DNA of 64,000 nucleotides from Perilla frutescens (GCA_026008535.1 BRKX01000002.1:75103380-75167379); one strand, 5' to 3'. Positions 43,990 through 56,116 are shown, numbered from the stretch's first letter. Numbers and translations: made by a program. Notes: generated by a model not told the origin, from the sequence alone.

Positions 43990-44420
43990 ATATATGTAGT
44001 ATAGTGACTTATTAATTTAGGGAGTGATGAGTATCTTGTCATCATGCACAGTTAGACGTCGACTAACGATATTGGTTGCGTAGTTGTGCATATGATGACA
44101 ACAACGTTTTGGTAGACAATTATTGTCACCTCAATTAATTTTGGTTTAGTTCTTGGATTTTAGTATAGAGGGTTTTAGTATTTGTTCCATTTCTTTTATC
44201 GATTTCAATTTGTTGCAGTTTAGTTTAATTTTATACTCGTTGATTAGGATCCATTCTATAATTACTTTTAATATTGAACTTTTAGTAAATATTAGATTAT
44301 TTAAAAATAAAATAATAAAAATTAATTATAAATCATAATTGTGTAGAATGAACCATAATTAACAAGTGTAAAATTAAACTAAAGCACAAAAAGTTAAAAT
44401 CGAAGACAAAAACAAAAAAA
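43990..44420. other. Intergenic region upstream of SAUR
   Basis: AT-rich sequence with short TATATG runs near 43983-44000 that may serve as the SAUR core promoter. Nothing else could be assigned. Confidence 0.4.
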
Positions 44421-44423
44421 CTA

Positions 44424-44695
44424 CTCCCTCCGTCCCATTTATATAGTCCCTTTTCTAGTCGCACGTAGATTAAAAATATTTATGAAAACAAAGAGATTAA
44501 AGCTAAACTTCCTATGATACCCTTATTTAATATTTATGACTTTTAAAATTTAAGTGGTAGTATTTTAATTTTCAAGAATTAATAAGAGTGTGTTTGTACA
44601 TTACTATGAAAATTAATGCTACTTTTAGTAATGAGACTATATAATTGGGACACCCCAAAATAGTAATAGGGACTATATAATCGGGACGGAGAGAG
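44424..44695. mobile_element. Stowaway-type MITE, family A copy 2
   Basis: A 272-bp element with ends CTCCCTCCGTCCCATTTATA and its inverted partner, flanked by TA at 44422-44423 and 44696-44697. The interior is the inverted version of the copy at 17180-17450 (CACGTAGATTAAAAATATTT here). Length and structure agree to within one base pair. Confidence 0.9.
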
Positions 44696-45059
44696 TAATA
44701 AATTTGATTGTGTTACAAATAATTAATGTGGCGCAATTGGTAGCAAATGATTTTATCTGTAAGTAATGGGGATTAACATTTTCTTTTATGCACTGTGAAA
44801 TAAAAATGCAAATGATTTTGTTTAATGCACAATAATTGTACGTATCAAGACACCTTCTAGATTTCTCCAAAGTGTTTTTTTGTGCAGATAATTTTGTCGG
44901 TACGGCAAGTAATGCAAAGGGATCTTGTTGAGAAAATTAATTTTTCACATTTCACATCACTAATGTTGTACATTTTTTGCTACTTCTTGTACAAAATTTG
45001 TACAATCTTGATGATGTCACTTATCAAGTTGATAATAATGTAATATATGCAAAGTTTTG

Positions 45060-45480
45060 TGTGTGTGTGTATTATATATATATATATATCATAGTTAATT
45101 TTGTGTATATATTATAGTTAATTTTGTGTTTGGAACGATGAAGGGATGTAGAACAGTAGAAGTTTCCCAGCCGGCCTTAAATCAACAATTTCTCCTATTT
45201 TACATAGTTGGCGTATTAAATGTTGCTCCATTTTGAAACTAGCAACTTTCATAAATTCCAAATATTGTAAAATAGTTGGCGTATTAATGTTGCACCATTT
45301 TGAAACTAGAAATTATAATAAATTCCAAACTTTGAGGAGAGTTTGTAAAGATCACGCGAGAATGATGTCAAAAATTACAAAAATTAAATTTATATCAAAT
45401 CGACTGCGGATCGCGATCTGTCAAGAAATACCCATATCCAAATCGAAATCTATATTCGATAGTATATTTATAATTTTACC
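45060..45480. other. Intergenic region with short duplications
   Basis: A (GT)n/(AT)n run at 45057-45090 is followed by two copies of ATAGTTAATTTTGTGT. Further on are two copies of a segment reading AGTTGGCGTATTAA-TGTTGC-CCATTTTGAAACTAG (about 45207-45242 and 45273-45309), offset by 66 bp. No gene was seen. Confidence 0.55.
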
Positions 45481-45484
45481 TTTC

Positions 45485-45755
45485 TAGGGTAAAATATGTC
45501 AAACTCTCTCATGTTATCGAAATATTGCGTGAAACCCTTTGTGTTTTATAAAAAGTATGCACAACTTCCATTTTTTTAAGATTTAGACCAAAATACCCTT
45601 ATTTACTTTATCCCGGGCACTTCAATTTCCTTTGGAAGTGGGGGTATTTTGGGTAAAAATTTTTAAAAAGGAAACTTGTGCGTATTTTTAAAAAACGCAA
45701 GAGGCTTGATGCAAGATTTCGATAACATAAAGGAGTTTAATGCATGTTATCCGTC
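45485..45755. mobile_element. Long-TIR MITE-like element
   Basis: About 120 bp at each end are inverted copies: the left arm has ATGTTATCGAAATATTGCGT and CAAAATACCCTTATT, and the complement of the right arm has ATGTTATCGAAATCTTGCAT and CAAAATACCCCCACT. The whole could fold into one hairpin. It lies just past the 3' end of SRT2. Target duplication is ambiguous. Confidence 0.65.
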
Positions 45756-45952
45756 TTTCTATCTAGAAATGAGTAAAATCTAATGAGTCTTGACCCGTCA
45801 ATTTATCTAATTTTAACCTTCTCGAAAATTCAGGTTCCCTTGATTATATAACTTGGCTGGGAATGGGATACACATCATTTATTGACAAACAAAAATGACA
45901 TCAATTATATTTTCAATTTCAAATTGAAAACAACATAAATCATATCACAACA

Positions 45953-48900
45953 TCAAATACTGCCAGGAGTGTCTGCACAGCAAGTCAGCCTCACTTGGTT
46001 TGTGACATGCACTGTACAACAGGGACACAAAGGGATCCAAACTGAAAGCAGTCTTGGCAATATCTGTGCCATCAAGTGATGTAACATCAGTAATTCCACA
46101 CCACAGGTTAAGATCAGAGGAGATTTTGAAATGCATACCTCTCCGACTCTCGCGTTAATTTTCACAGGAACGAAAGCATCAGCTCGGGTCGTGCCAATAT
46201 TTATGATTGCAGTAGCAGCGCCAGCCTCGTGAGCAGCTCTGCATATGCATAGGGAAGCGTTTAGACGATGTTTGGTTTCATTTTGTGATAGAGGAAGACA
46301 TTAGTCTTTCCTTTTGTGTTCACACCCCAGTTAAGGAAAGGAAATCTCACCTACAGCTCAAGAGATTAGCAGATTATTTTAATATGATAGCATATTCTAT
46401 TTTTCATAAATCCAAACTTTTAAAACACTAATCATTACTTTAACTGATGCAATCAAGACAGCCAACAGATTAGGAAGTCACATTGCATGAATCTGGTTAT
46501 GTTGTCAACTGTAAGTGGTAATGAGTTCCGCAAACAGTTCATTCTTAACATGATGGTCAAGATTAAGAGGGCATACAGTTGCACTTTAATATTTCAATTA
46601 ACAACATCAAGGATGTTATAAAGAGACAGGAAAAATAATAACTAAATTTACATGAACATAATAAAAGATAGACCATTGTGAATTTTACCTAATGAGTCGG
46701 AAAGCAGACATGGTCATCAATGAAGAACCAAGAACAAGGAAAGCATCACATTCTTTTGCAGCTTCTATTGCTCTATCGGATCTACCCTTGGGGACGTTAT
46801 CGCCAAAAAAGACAACCTGAAAAGGTATTACCTCTATGAGAGAGTGAAGGGCACCCGAATGCAATAACAGTTTATTAATGTAAACATACGAGGCTAAATG
46901 TACATAATGCAAACAACTGTGTCAAGAAAAGTAACATTTTTCTTCGACCTCAAAATGAGAAGAATAAGTTACAAATAATAGGTTATATATTTCCTTTTAC
47001 TATTTGTTAGTTTTTTATTAAAGAACACAAATATCTGTTTTCAAAATTTATAATTGCCCAAACGATATGAAGAGGAGGTTAATTACTTGTTCATATAGCA
47101 TACAAGTAGAGCATCAACTTTCTGTGCCATCAACAAAAGTGAAGTGCAGCAAATACAAGCTCAGTGAGTCCATAATTTGTTTTATGCTGCACAAAATTTT
47201 AAAATACTCAGGTAGGAATCAAATAACAAGGTAAGGTAAGTGCTTACATCAGGTTTCAGTATACCGTTACATTTCTCACAACTAGGTATATTGAATTCCT
47301 CCTCCCAAAACTTCTCATCAATCTCAATATCACCATCAGGCCTTTGATTCATTCCAAAGCTCTTGTCTGAACGGCTGTCATAATCTAAACTTTCAATTGC
47401 TTCTGCCCACTGCAATGATGACAAATGTTGTAGCATGAATTGTCAATAGACTACAGTGATTATTGAATAAGCCTGCACAAAGCAAAAGTAGAAAAGGAGA
47501 TCTTTAAAGAACTTAACAGTTGTCAGCTTCAGTGTGTGGTCTGCCATAAAATGGTACATGAAAATATGAGAAGCTTATAAAACATTATTATCACAACCAA
47601 TCTAGTGCCACTAAATTAAAATAAACAATCATAATTAATGAACCAAATTACTCTCATCTCACAATTACTGCAAACTATCAAGATGTACTTTAATGATGGA
47701 GATCAAGGCTATTACTGTCATCTCACAATTACTGCAAACTATCAAGATGTACTTTAATGATGGAGATCAAGGCTAAACTAGTTCAAAGCACAATTTGTAA
47801 AGTTAAAAGTAATATATAAGTTTCTTTGCTAAAAAACAAAAAACGCTGATTGTAAGAAGCAACCTTTGGATTAAGAGCCTTCACTTGATCCTGAAATGAG
47901 CTTCGAGAAAGAGAAAACCCACAATTTGTACAAGCAACAACATATACAGTCCCATGCAACTCTAGAGGATTGCTTCCAGCACGATGGTGCAGTCTGTGAA
48001 ATAGAAATAGAATTGTTGCTACCATTTCCTGAACTCCTGAAGACATGTAAGTTTATATGGTGTAGCTAGGTAGTATTATATATACACACACATACACATA
48101 CACACACCCAACCTTATCCATATAAGCACAGTACCAAAGAGTTATTTCGTTATGTTACTTTAACAAGTTATTCTCAAGTACAAGTCAAATATGTGCTACT
48201 AAGTAAAATAAGATAAGTTCAACCGTAGTTGTAACTCAAGTTTTGAACGTAATAAATTAAAAACTCAAATGAATGGGGAGTACAGAGAACTTGCGGGTGC
48301 AGTCTGTGAAATAGAAATAGAATTGTTGCTACCATTTCCTGAACTCCTGAAGACATGTAAGTTTATATGGTGTAGCTAGGTAGTATTATATACACACACA
48401 CATACACACACCCAACCTTATCCATATAAGCACAATACCAAAGAGTTATTTCGTTATGTTACTTTAACAAGTTATTCTCAAGTCCAAGTCAAATATGTGC
48501 TACTAAGTAAAATAAGATAAGTTAAACCGTAGTTGTAACTCAAGTACATAATAAAATTAAAAACTCAAATGAATGGGGAGAACAGAGAACTTGCGGGTAG
48601 CTGGGTATTACTAAAACCAAAGTAATGCTCAAGAGTTTATGGGATTTAAAAGGCTCTGAGAATTAATAACAAACGTCAACAATAAAGAATGCATAAATCC
48701 AATACGTTGTTGTCATATGTATGCAATATTTAGTATGCACAGCAGTAAACTTTTAAGGTGAGGCAGATTCGTATAACTATAACTGCCTCCTAACCTGAAA
48801 TGTTAGAACTTGAACTCCTAGCCAAAGTTTAATGAGGAGTAGTTTAATACTAGATCAACTTGGTTTGTAAGTTATAACAGCCTTAGGAACATTTCAAAAC

Positions 48901-51900
48901 TAGATACCTTGAGTGAATAGCCATTACCGGTCTACATTTTGAGTCATCATAAATTTTATACGCCCTGCTTTCTCAAGAGAAGCTAATGCAATATGTGCCG
49001 GCCCTGGTTGTGCTGTAGTAAATTTTCTCCATCCAGCATAACTCCTAGCCCAATACCGCCTTCGGGCACAACTGGAACGCATAAATTCCTAAATTGAAAT
49101 AGTATATATAAAAATTCAATACTTAAATTATCTACCAAAAAAAAAATGTATGTACCTCACTCACAAATCACATAAAAGAGCTTATCGCAAAACAAAATAA
49201 CCAGTATAATAGTATGTAAAAGGGAAGTAATAGATTTCTACAAGTCAAGGAGGTCCATGTTAAATGACACACGGAAATACACATTGCCCATTGCAAGTTC
49301 AAAACAACAGATATTGCAGGACCAACAACAGAACATCAAACTAGTTGTCTTTAGAAATATCAAACTAGTGTCCTTAGAACCAAATGAAGAGGGAATAAAA
49401 ACCTCAAAAGTAGTTTTCAGTCTCAAAATAATGTATTAAACAACTCTCAGCCTGCTCTAGGACAAGTGCAGGCAAAAATACCAAAAGAAGATGCAAACTA
49501 TTGTGTTTCAGGGCCTATCCTGTTAGACTTTCATAATCAAGTCTTTTTAGACAATGGATAGACTAATCTACTGCTTGTTAGTTCAATATGCATGGGAGTT
49601 TTTAAGATCTTACATAAGGACTTAATGGAATAGCTCAACTATCTTATGGGTCTACTGGCAGTCTACTCACACCAAATTAAGTAATTCACCATGGACTCAA
49701 ATGTGGGGAGAAGCTGGCAAAATTCACAAATAATATAATATAAAGAAAAAAAAATTGCACAACATGATTCATATCACCTGGTGAGTGATTGGCCGGAAAC
49801 CAGTACTATAAGCTCCATTTGGACTGCAAGGAATTTAAATGGAAATTAGCAATCAGGTTAAGGGAATAATATCAAGCTGCATTTTATCAGTTGATAAGAA
49901 ATCATAAGGTGACTGAACCAAGAAGAATACAATGCGCATTGTGGGTATGAAAGAAACCTCCAAGTGGGTACCTCAATCACAACTATTACTGCCAATAACA
50001 TCAGAAGTGAAAAAATCCATTCAGAATTCAACAAGTCAATGCATAATACATTGAAGTTCGCTATAATGATATAGGAGGCACAAGCTCACAGGAATGGGGC
50101 AGTTACATTAAATCCAGGAAACAAACAGTTGATGGAAATAAGTATAAGAATCAGCTTAACCAAGGAAGAAGAAAGAGCAAGTCTTCATGAAATATTGACT
50201 ATGGCATTGTTGCTATTTGCTACAACTATAAACTAAGCAAATTAGCAGAGCTAGTCCTACAAAGTAAAAAATAGCAGATTTGATATTCTTATGTATTTCA
50301 TATTACACCAGAAAGTTCACTGAACTCAATTTAAAAGAGAGCATTTCCATGTGACAGGAATCGCCATACATGCACACATACAGAAGTCTCTATCCTTACA
50401 GAGTCATTCCAGACATTTAGGTCTTGAATTTAAAATCTCAGTTATTTCGGAAAATAATGGGGCTACAGGAAAATAGAAGAATCTTTATGTAGGGCCATTG
50501 CTAAGATCTATGTCAGCTTGAAAATTCAATACAAGGTAGAAATTTAACCTCCGGTAATCAGGAATTCCACTCTCTGTGCTTATCCCAGCTCCAGTCAAGA
50601 CAACAACGTTTGAGCTGCAAAACAATCCAAAACTTTAAGACATTGGACCGGAAAAACCTTCATATGCATTAGACCCAAAAAAACTTCTATTTTAATCAAG
50701 AGGTGCCAACATTATGGAAGGAACTTGATTCAATACTAATTATGGGTACACCTTAATTGAACCAGTCAGGAATGTGACCTAGTCTAATATATGAACCCAC
50801 CAATACCACTTGTTGCCATGTTGGACATTTACAAAAGAACATAGCATGAGTCACGCAGGGAGATCCAGTTTCATTTCAAACAATGTCACTGATTAACTTA
50901 ATGGACCTCACAGGAAGCCGATGATTAACACCACCTTTGACACAATTCAGTAAAATATTTCTCAATGTACTAAAATGTAGATATATCATAAGCAAGAGCA
51001 AGCAATCTCTAAAATTGAAAGAAAACACACCTTAAGAGAATAAAGACAATAACAGAACTAACTTGCAAATTGGCTTCTCGTACATTATAAGGCAAGATCT
51101 AATGTTCTATTCAATATAAAAACGCTGTACAAGAAACCTCTACAACTTAATAACAATTTTCAGTTGCAGACTAATTAAACCAACTCGCAAATTGGCTTGA
51201 TCAAATTCAACACAACGCCACACGGAAAGAAGACCTTCACCTTTTTCACTCAAAGTAAAACCAAATAACAAATTCTTCATTGGGCTTCTCTGCATTAGAT
51301 CTTACAGTTTATTAAGTTTTTAAGTTGAATTTAAAGTATAAGAATCACTCGCTATTGCCATCAAGCTCTGCTTGAAATATAGTAGAGTATTCATTTAAAA
51401 TATTTCTGAAAGTTTAAGTTAAAGAAATATTAATCTAGAGGAGGTTTCACATAACTTCTCTAGATACCTTCTTTCAAATAACTGATATAGAAGACTGACA
51501 TCTTCATCTCTGGGAGGATCTGCATTGGGAACCATCATTTTGTCTCTCAAGTAATTTGAAGGCAAATCTTTATTTTCCATTGCAGCTCCAGTGGGTGTGA
51601 TGCGATAAGCACGCACACACTTGAGAGATCCCTGAAAAGATATGAATCTTGGCTTCCACAAAGTTTCTCTATTTCTACTAATTGATCGAATGGTTTCTGT
51701 AATAAATAAAGCATATTAGTGAATGTTCATAGAAGGTGGAGAACAAGAACAACACAATGCAGAGAAGACTTGCCAGCTAATAATGTCCTGAGCGACTCTC
51801 TTGTACCACCACTGACTTTCTGCATGTTCAGGTAAACATGACTTACTAGAATATCAATAAAAGCCAAAAACAACCATACTCTTCTCACGCAATCCATATC

Positions 51901-52585
51901 CACTCAGCAATTCCCAATCATACAAGCTCAAATGCACACGGAAACACATTTTTGGCCAAACATAGAGATGCTTGCAATCAATATAAGCACTAGACAGCCA
52001 GAGGACCAAGTTTAAACAACGAACTCTGTCTCGGATTACACTCAACTCCAAATGGTATAATACTCCTTTCCAAATAATGACAACTACAACGTTGTGAGCT
52101 ACTGGCGCATGAAGAAGTAACACGGTAACTTGCCAACATATTTAGTCCTACACTACAAATACATATTCAACGGGGAAAAATCAGCACAATTAATTCTTTT
52201 TAGGCACTTCCAATTTTATCTTATTTCTCTGCAACTTACCATCCAATGACAAAATGCTTCAGAACTCTGCGGAATTACTAGCTCTCCCTCTCCTTCCTTA
52301 AGAAGTTAGGAGACATGGAAAATTACAGTCTAGAAATTGAAAGAAAACTAGTGAGATTTGTATCGGTTCAGTGTACAAAAGCTACCACTAACATCATCGC
52401 GAGAATCCACGTTTCAATTCTGATAGACGATCATTTGAGCTCAGGAGTTTATAATGCTACCGTTGCTCAAGCGAATCACTACTGTAGTCTATATAATAAT
52501 ATCCTAGTTCAGAATTTGAAAAAGTATTCGCATTAAATCAAAAGAAAAGAAGCAAAACGAAAACACTTCCGGTCTATTCTGGCGT

Positions 52586-52626
<41 letters not shown>

Positions 52627-52662
52627 AGAGTAGAAGAGACGGTGCAGAGGCAGAGCTGCCAT
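45953..52662 (-). CDS. SRT2: NAD-dependent protein deacylase sirtuin, SRT2 (SIRT4-like, class II)
   Basis: Eleven minus-strand exons (52627-52662, 51774-51819, 51468-51696, 50549-50614, 49778-49823, 48928-49088, 47864-47993, 47248-47409, 46689-46816, 46139-46238, 45953-46063) join to about 404 residues. Landmarks: NAD-binding GAGIS at 112-116, TQNVD at 190-194, catalytic His208 in ELHG, zinc cysteines 216/219 and 282/285, VVFFGDNVP, and GSSLMTMSA. A basic N-terminal extension fits the mitochondrial targeting reported for plant SRT2, which is linked to inner-membrane energy coupling and pathogen responses. Intron 2 uses GC-AG ends, the only choice that keeps frame. Intron 6 carries a 310-bp tandem duplication. 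The last exon begins ILPRLLSV but then leaves the family frame (see findings), giving an unusual Cys-rich tail. The catalytic core is complete, so activity is likely. Confidence 0.92.
47654..47776. repeat. 64-bp tandem duplication in SRT2 intron 7
   Basis: TCATCTCACAATTACTGCAA through GATGGAGATCAAGGCT is repeated exactly with a 64-bp period (starts 47654 and 47718). It lies inside the intron between exons 7 and 8. Confidence 0.95.
47986..48600. repeat. 310-bp tandem duplication spanning the intron 6/exon 7 boundary of SRT2
   Basis: The sequence from 47986 (GGTGCAGTCTGTGAAATAG...) to about 48295 recurs from 48296 with only a few differences, such as a contracted ACACATACAC run. Each unit begins in the first bases of exon 7, so the upstream copy (in gene direction) repeats the 3' splice site TTTCACAG|ACTGCACC. 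Confidence 0.95.
52588..52621. repeat. (GA)n run directly inside SRT2 intron 1
   Basis: In gene direction the donor GTAAGT is followed at once by a CT run of about 34 bp, then the rest of intron 1. Confidence 0.9.
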
Positions 52663-52756
52663 GGCGGAGTTGTCGGAGGCGGAGGAAATTGGGTTTGGTG
52701 GTGGTGGTTTTTTAGGTGCGGGAAAAAAATCATGGGAAACATCGATCGGTTATTGG

Positions 52757-52766
52757 GCCACGTGGC
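52757..52766 (-). promoter_or_regulatory. Palindromic G-box in the SRT2 promoter
   Basis: GCCACGTGGC is a perfect 10-bp palindrome about 95 bp upstream of the SRT2 ATG. An inverted CCAAT word (ATTGG, 52752-52756) is adjacent. G-boxes bind bZIP and bHLH factors. It could instead lie in the leader, as the transcription start is unknown. Confidence 0.5.
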
Positions 52767-52844
52767 ATCTTTCCCCACCGCGTACCGCGCGTGACTATTT
52801 TGGTGAAGACAGTGATTTTAGGTTACACCGTACAACGGTATAGG

Positions 52845-53095
52845 TGGCAATTTAGGTCCGGCTTAGACCGGGCTAAGATTTTCTGGTCCGATTTGAAAAA
52901 TTGAATGGTCCAAATGGGTCCGACCGTATAGTCCAAAAATGAAAAAAATATACTGTGGCCCACGGGCGACTTAGCTCGGTCTGTCTTTTTGGGTCAGGTT
53001 GGGCTTTCAACATTTCCTTTTGAGCTGGCCTGACCCGAATTTCACCCTTGACCCGACGGGCTCGGGATAGCCCATTTTGCCACCCTACCAACGAT
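52845..53095. repeat. GGTGGCAAAATGGGC-type inverted-end repeat
   Basis: The left end reads TAGGTGGCAATTTAGG and the right end is the complement of TAGGGTGGCAAAATGGGC. The interior is rich in GGTCCG/GGCCTGACCC words. This is a widespread kind of plant non-autonomous repeat. The flanks (ACAACGGTA and CCAACGATC) are similar but not a clean target duplication. Confidence 0.55.
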
Positions 53096-53439
53096 CACAA
53101 ATTGTTAGACAGATCAAACCATCCAAAAAAACCCATCCATTTGCCCATTTTCATCAAACCGCATGGAATGATTCTTTTTTTCTAAAAAATATTTATTTTG
53201 TCTTAATTACGGCTTATTAATGTCAGTTTGAATTCATATTTAATTCGAAAAATATAATTGTCGAGCAGTGCACGAGCTGCCGAATGAAACCGTCTCTTAC
53301 TTCCCCACTTTGCTTTGAGGATCGGTCTCATAAGCTTGAAACTTAGATGAATTCTATGAAGAAATTGTCTTACTCTGATGCGATAGGTTTATATGATGTA
53401 TCTGATGGTTAGTACACGACGTGATATTACATATGTTGT

Positions 53440-53714
53440 TAGTTGTTTAAGCAGTTAACAAACAAATGTGGTTGGATGGTCTTTTGTTAGAAATTGGTTT
53501 TCTTGATAAAAGAAAAGTGATTATATTTTCTTATAATCAATATGTTATTCAATTGTGCAATAATCATATGTTCTATAACATGACTAAATACATAGATGTT
53601 CGGTTACATTTCATTCACGATGTGGTCCAAAAATGTCTTATCCAACTTGATAAAATCTCTTCTGAGTTTAATCCTTCTCACATGGGAACTGAGTGTTTGC
53701 GTATTGAAAAATAG
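53440..53714 (+). pseudogene. Ty1/Copia retrotransposon relic (RNase H end)
   Basis: The reading frame AVNKQMWLDGLLLEIGFLDK ... TKYIDVRLHFIHDV ... NPSHMGTECL matches the C-terminal RNase H region of plant Copia polyproteins, where WL-GLL-ELGF, TKHIDVRYHFIR and NPADMLTK are the usual blocks. Upstream the frame breaks down by stops, and no integrase, reverse transcriptase or LTR was seen nearby. It is an old fragment. Confidence 0.75.
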
Positions 53715-54296
53715 ATCTTCCAAAGACACTATCCAAAATCAAAGTTCATAAATCCCTCCACAAAAAAGACCTTTTTTGTCGGGAAATTCTACCCACATTT
53801 TCTTGTGTATCCTTTTGCTCTTCTTTAATTATATTTTTTAACTAGTTGTAGTTTGGGTTGGATGAAATGAAGTAGTATTAGTCATAGGCACTTGCGAGAC
53901 TTATTGTGCTTATGAGTAGTTCAAACTTCAAAATGTTATACATGCACCTTGTATGCCGGTTGCAAGTTTCCTTATCATGGTAAAAAAAATGAATTTAGTT
54001 TTGACCAAAATAATAATATGGTCATCAATGCGAGGTAATTCGATTAACCCGTAAAAAAAAAGTTAAAACAAGTGATACTTTTTAGTGTTACGTATTTAAT
54101 TTTGACGGGGTTTTTTTCGGTCTATACTTTCTAAGGATACATGTAATACTTTAAGACTTTTGAGTATAATTTTTAGTGTTGTCGTTGATAATGATTTTGA
54201 CCTTTTTTTTGCGAGTTGACCGGGACAACGCGTCTTGTGGTGTACCTAATAGTGCACACAAGACCAATCCATTTAAACAATAATTTATATTTAAAA

Positions 54297-55220
54297 GACA
54301 AAACATTGTTTTGGGTTTTTGTACTTTTAAATTTTTTCGAATTAGATCCCTCTACTTTATTTGGTTAAAATGAAGTTCTTGTATTATCAATTTGGTTGAA
54401 ATTAAGTTCATCTACTATTAATTTGGATAAAATCAAGTTTTCTAAGGACTTAAGTTTATCCAAATTGATATTAGACGGACTTGATTTTAACTAAATTGAT
54501 ACTATAAGGACTCAATTTGGAAAATAAAAATAAAAATTCATTTTTTAAAAATAAATAAATAAAAATTGAAAAAATAATTAAATAAAAATAAGTACAAATT
54601 GAAAAGTAGAAAATAATATATATATATATATATATATATAAATTTAATATATTTTTTAAACCACTGTAATCTTATTTTTTTGTTATTATGTATTATTTTT
54701 TGAAAAAAATAAAAAAAATAGTTTAAATTTTTTTATTCATTTTTTTAATTTTAAAATTAAATAAAAAATTGTAAATAAATAAATAAAATATTTTTTATAA
54801 TATTTTTATTTTATTTTCAAAAACGTAAATTAAAAAAAATCAAACAATAGTTAAATAAAATAAAAAAAAATAATTCAATAAAAATCAAAATTTAAAACTG
54901 TTGTTTGATTTTTTTCAGAAAATAATAAATCAAAATAAAAAAATATTTAGTGATTTTCAAAAATTAATTAAATTTATTTTTTATTTTTTTGAATAATTTT
55001 TTTACTTAAAAAATTCAATATGTATTTTTTTTAATTATTTTTTCAATGTGTATTTTTGTTTTCAAGTTGGATCCCTGTACTATTAATTTGATTAAAATCA
55101 AGTCCCTCTCCTATCAATTTGGATAAAATCAAATCCATTGATAGCATGAACTTCATTTTAACCAAAGGGATCCAATTTGGAAAAATTTAAAAGTACAACA
55201 ACTAAAAACAGTGTTTTGTC
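54297..55220. mobile_element. Long inverted-repeat, AT-rich DNA element (~0.9 kb)
   Basis: The left end GACAAAACATTGTTTTGGGT and the complement of the right end GACAAAACACTGTTTTTAGT start inverted arms that continue through TGTACTTTTAAATTTTT, AGATCCCT/GGATCCCT and TTTGGTTAAAATGAAGTTC. Within the left arm TTAATTTGGATAAAATCAAGT words repeat. The core (54540-55060) is nearly all A/T, with an (AT)n run near 54617-54642. No coding capacity. Probably a non-autonomous Mutator-like or foldback element; target duplication unclear. Confidence 0.65.
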
Positions 55221-55283
55221 GTCCAATACTACAGGTTAGGTGTGTGGGTAAAAAAAACAGTGTTTTACCTACTTAAAACTCTA

Positions 55284-55524
55284 CTCCCTCCATTTCTGAA
55301 TAAGTGTTATTTTAGCATTTTAGTTTTGTTTCAAAAAAAAGTATCATTCTACAAATTCCAGACATAAAATTTACATATTTCACACATTTACTCACATTCA
55401 ATGTATTCAAATATTTATGTTTAACTCATTTAATGTATTCACATAAAGGCATATTAGGTAATTTAATGAATTATTAAATTATGTGCATTCATCCAAAATG
55501 ACATTTATATAGAAACGGAGAGAG
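55284..55524. mobile_element. Stowaway-like MITE, family B copy 2
   Basis: A 241-bp element with ends CTCCCTCCATTTCTGAATAA and an inverted partner (GAAACGGAGAGAG), flanked by TA at 55282-55283 and 55525-55526. It is the better-preserved relative of the copy at 640-854 and is in the same orientation. Confidence 0.8.
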
Positions 55525-55688
55525 TAATACGTTACTTCCATTTTACTTAGCAATCCGTTTAGTCTCAACTCTAATTTTGCAAGCTGATGAGCCAAGAAAC
55601 TAAATTTTCCGACTCCTGATCTTATTTGATAATTTTCTTAAAATTTGATTCAACAATTAATTACCTAACTAGCGAAATTAATTGACAA

Positions 55689-56096
55689 ATGTCACAAACA
55701 AATCCACTTCAACTGACACCAAAGCAAAGATTACTCCTACTTTTCTTAAACTTGTATGCAAGCATGGATTCCTTCTCTGATTGTCAAAATTCTTCAGACT
55801 GCAAAGGTATTTTCTTGATTTCAATCATTCAAACCCATCAAAATGCAAATACTTTCAGGCATGAAGAAAGCAAGGAATCACGCAAATTTTTGCTCCACAA
55901 TGATGCTTTAGGTCCCCAGCAAGAAAAGGCAAGAATCAGTTTTTTAACTATGGAAGCATTACTATTCAAACCTTATATCTCAAGAAAATTTGGCCCACAA
56001 AAAAAAGATTATATTTTGACTTCAATAAAAAAATATCCACATCCATACAATATATCTGCGTTGAATTCTGTCAAAAAAGCTCGTTTTAATAGATAG
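55689..56096 (+). other. 135-codon open frame of doubtful coding value
   Basis: The frame ends 20 bp before the aspartic protease ATG. It encodes no recognised domain; a Leu-rich start (RLLLLFLNLYASM) is followed by a Lys/Asn-rich, AT-driven tail. It lies where the protease promoter should be. I would not annotate it as a gene without transcript evidence. Confidence 0.2.
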
Positions 56097-56116
56097 AATC
56101 CACAACAGAAAGAGAT

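Noticed and set aside
47654..48600. CRISPR-like array
   Set aside because: There are only two copies per repeat, long units without spacers; these are ordinary tandem duplications inside an intron.
53440..53714. Integrated viral (pararetrovirus) sequence
   Set aside because: The blocks match Copia RNase H, and no viral gene was seen.
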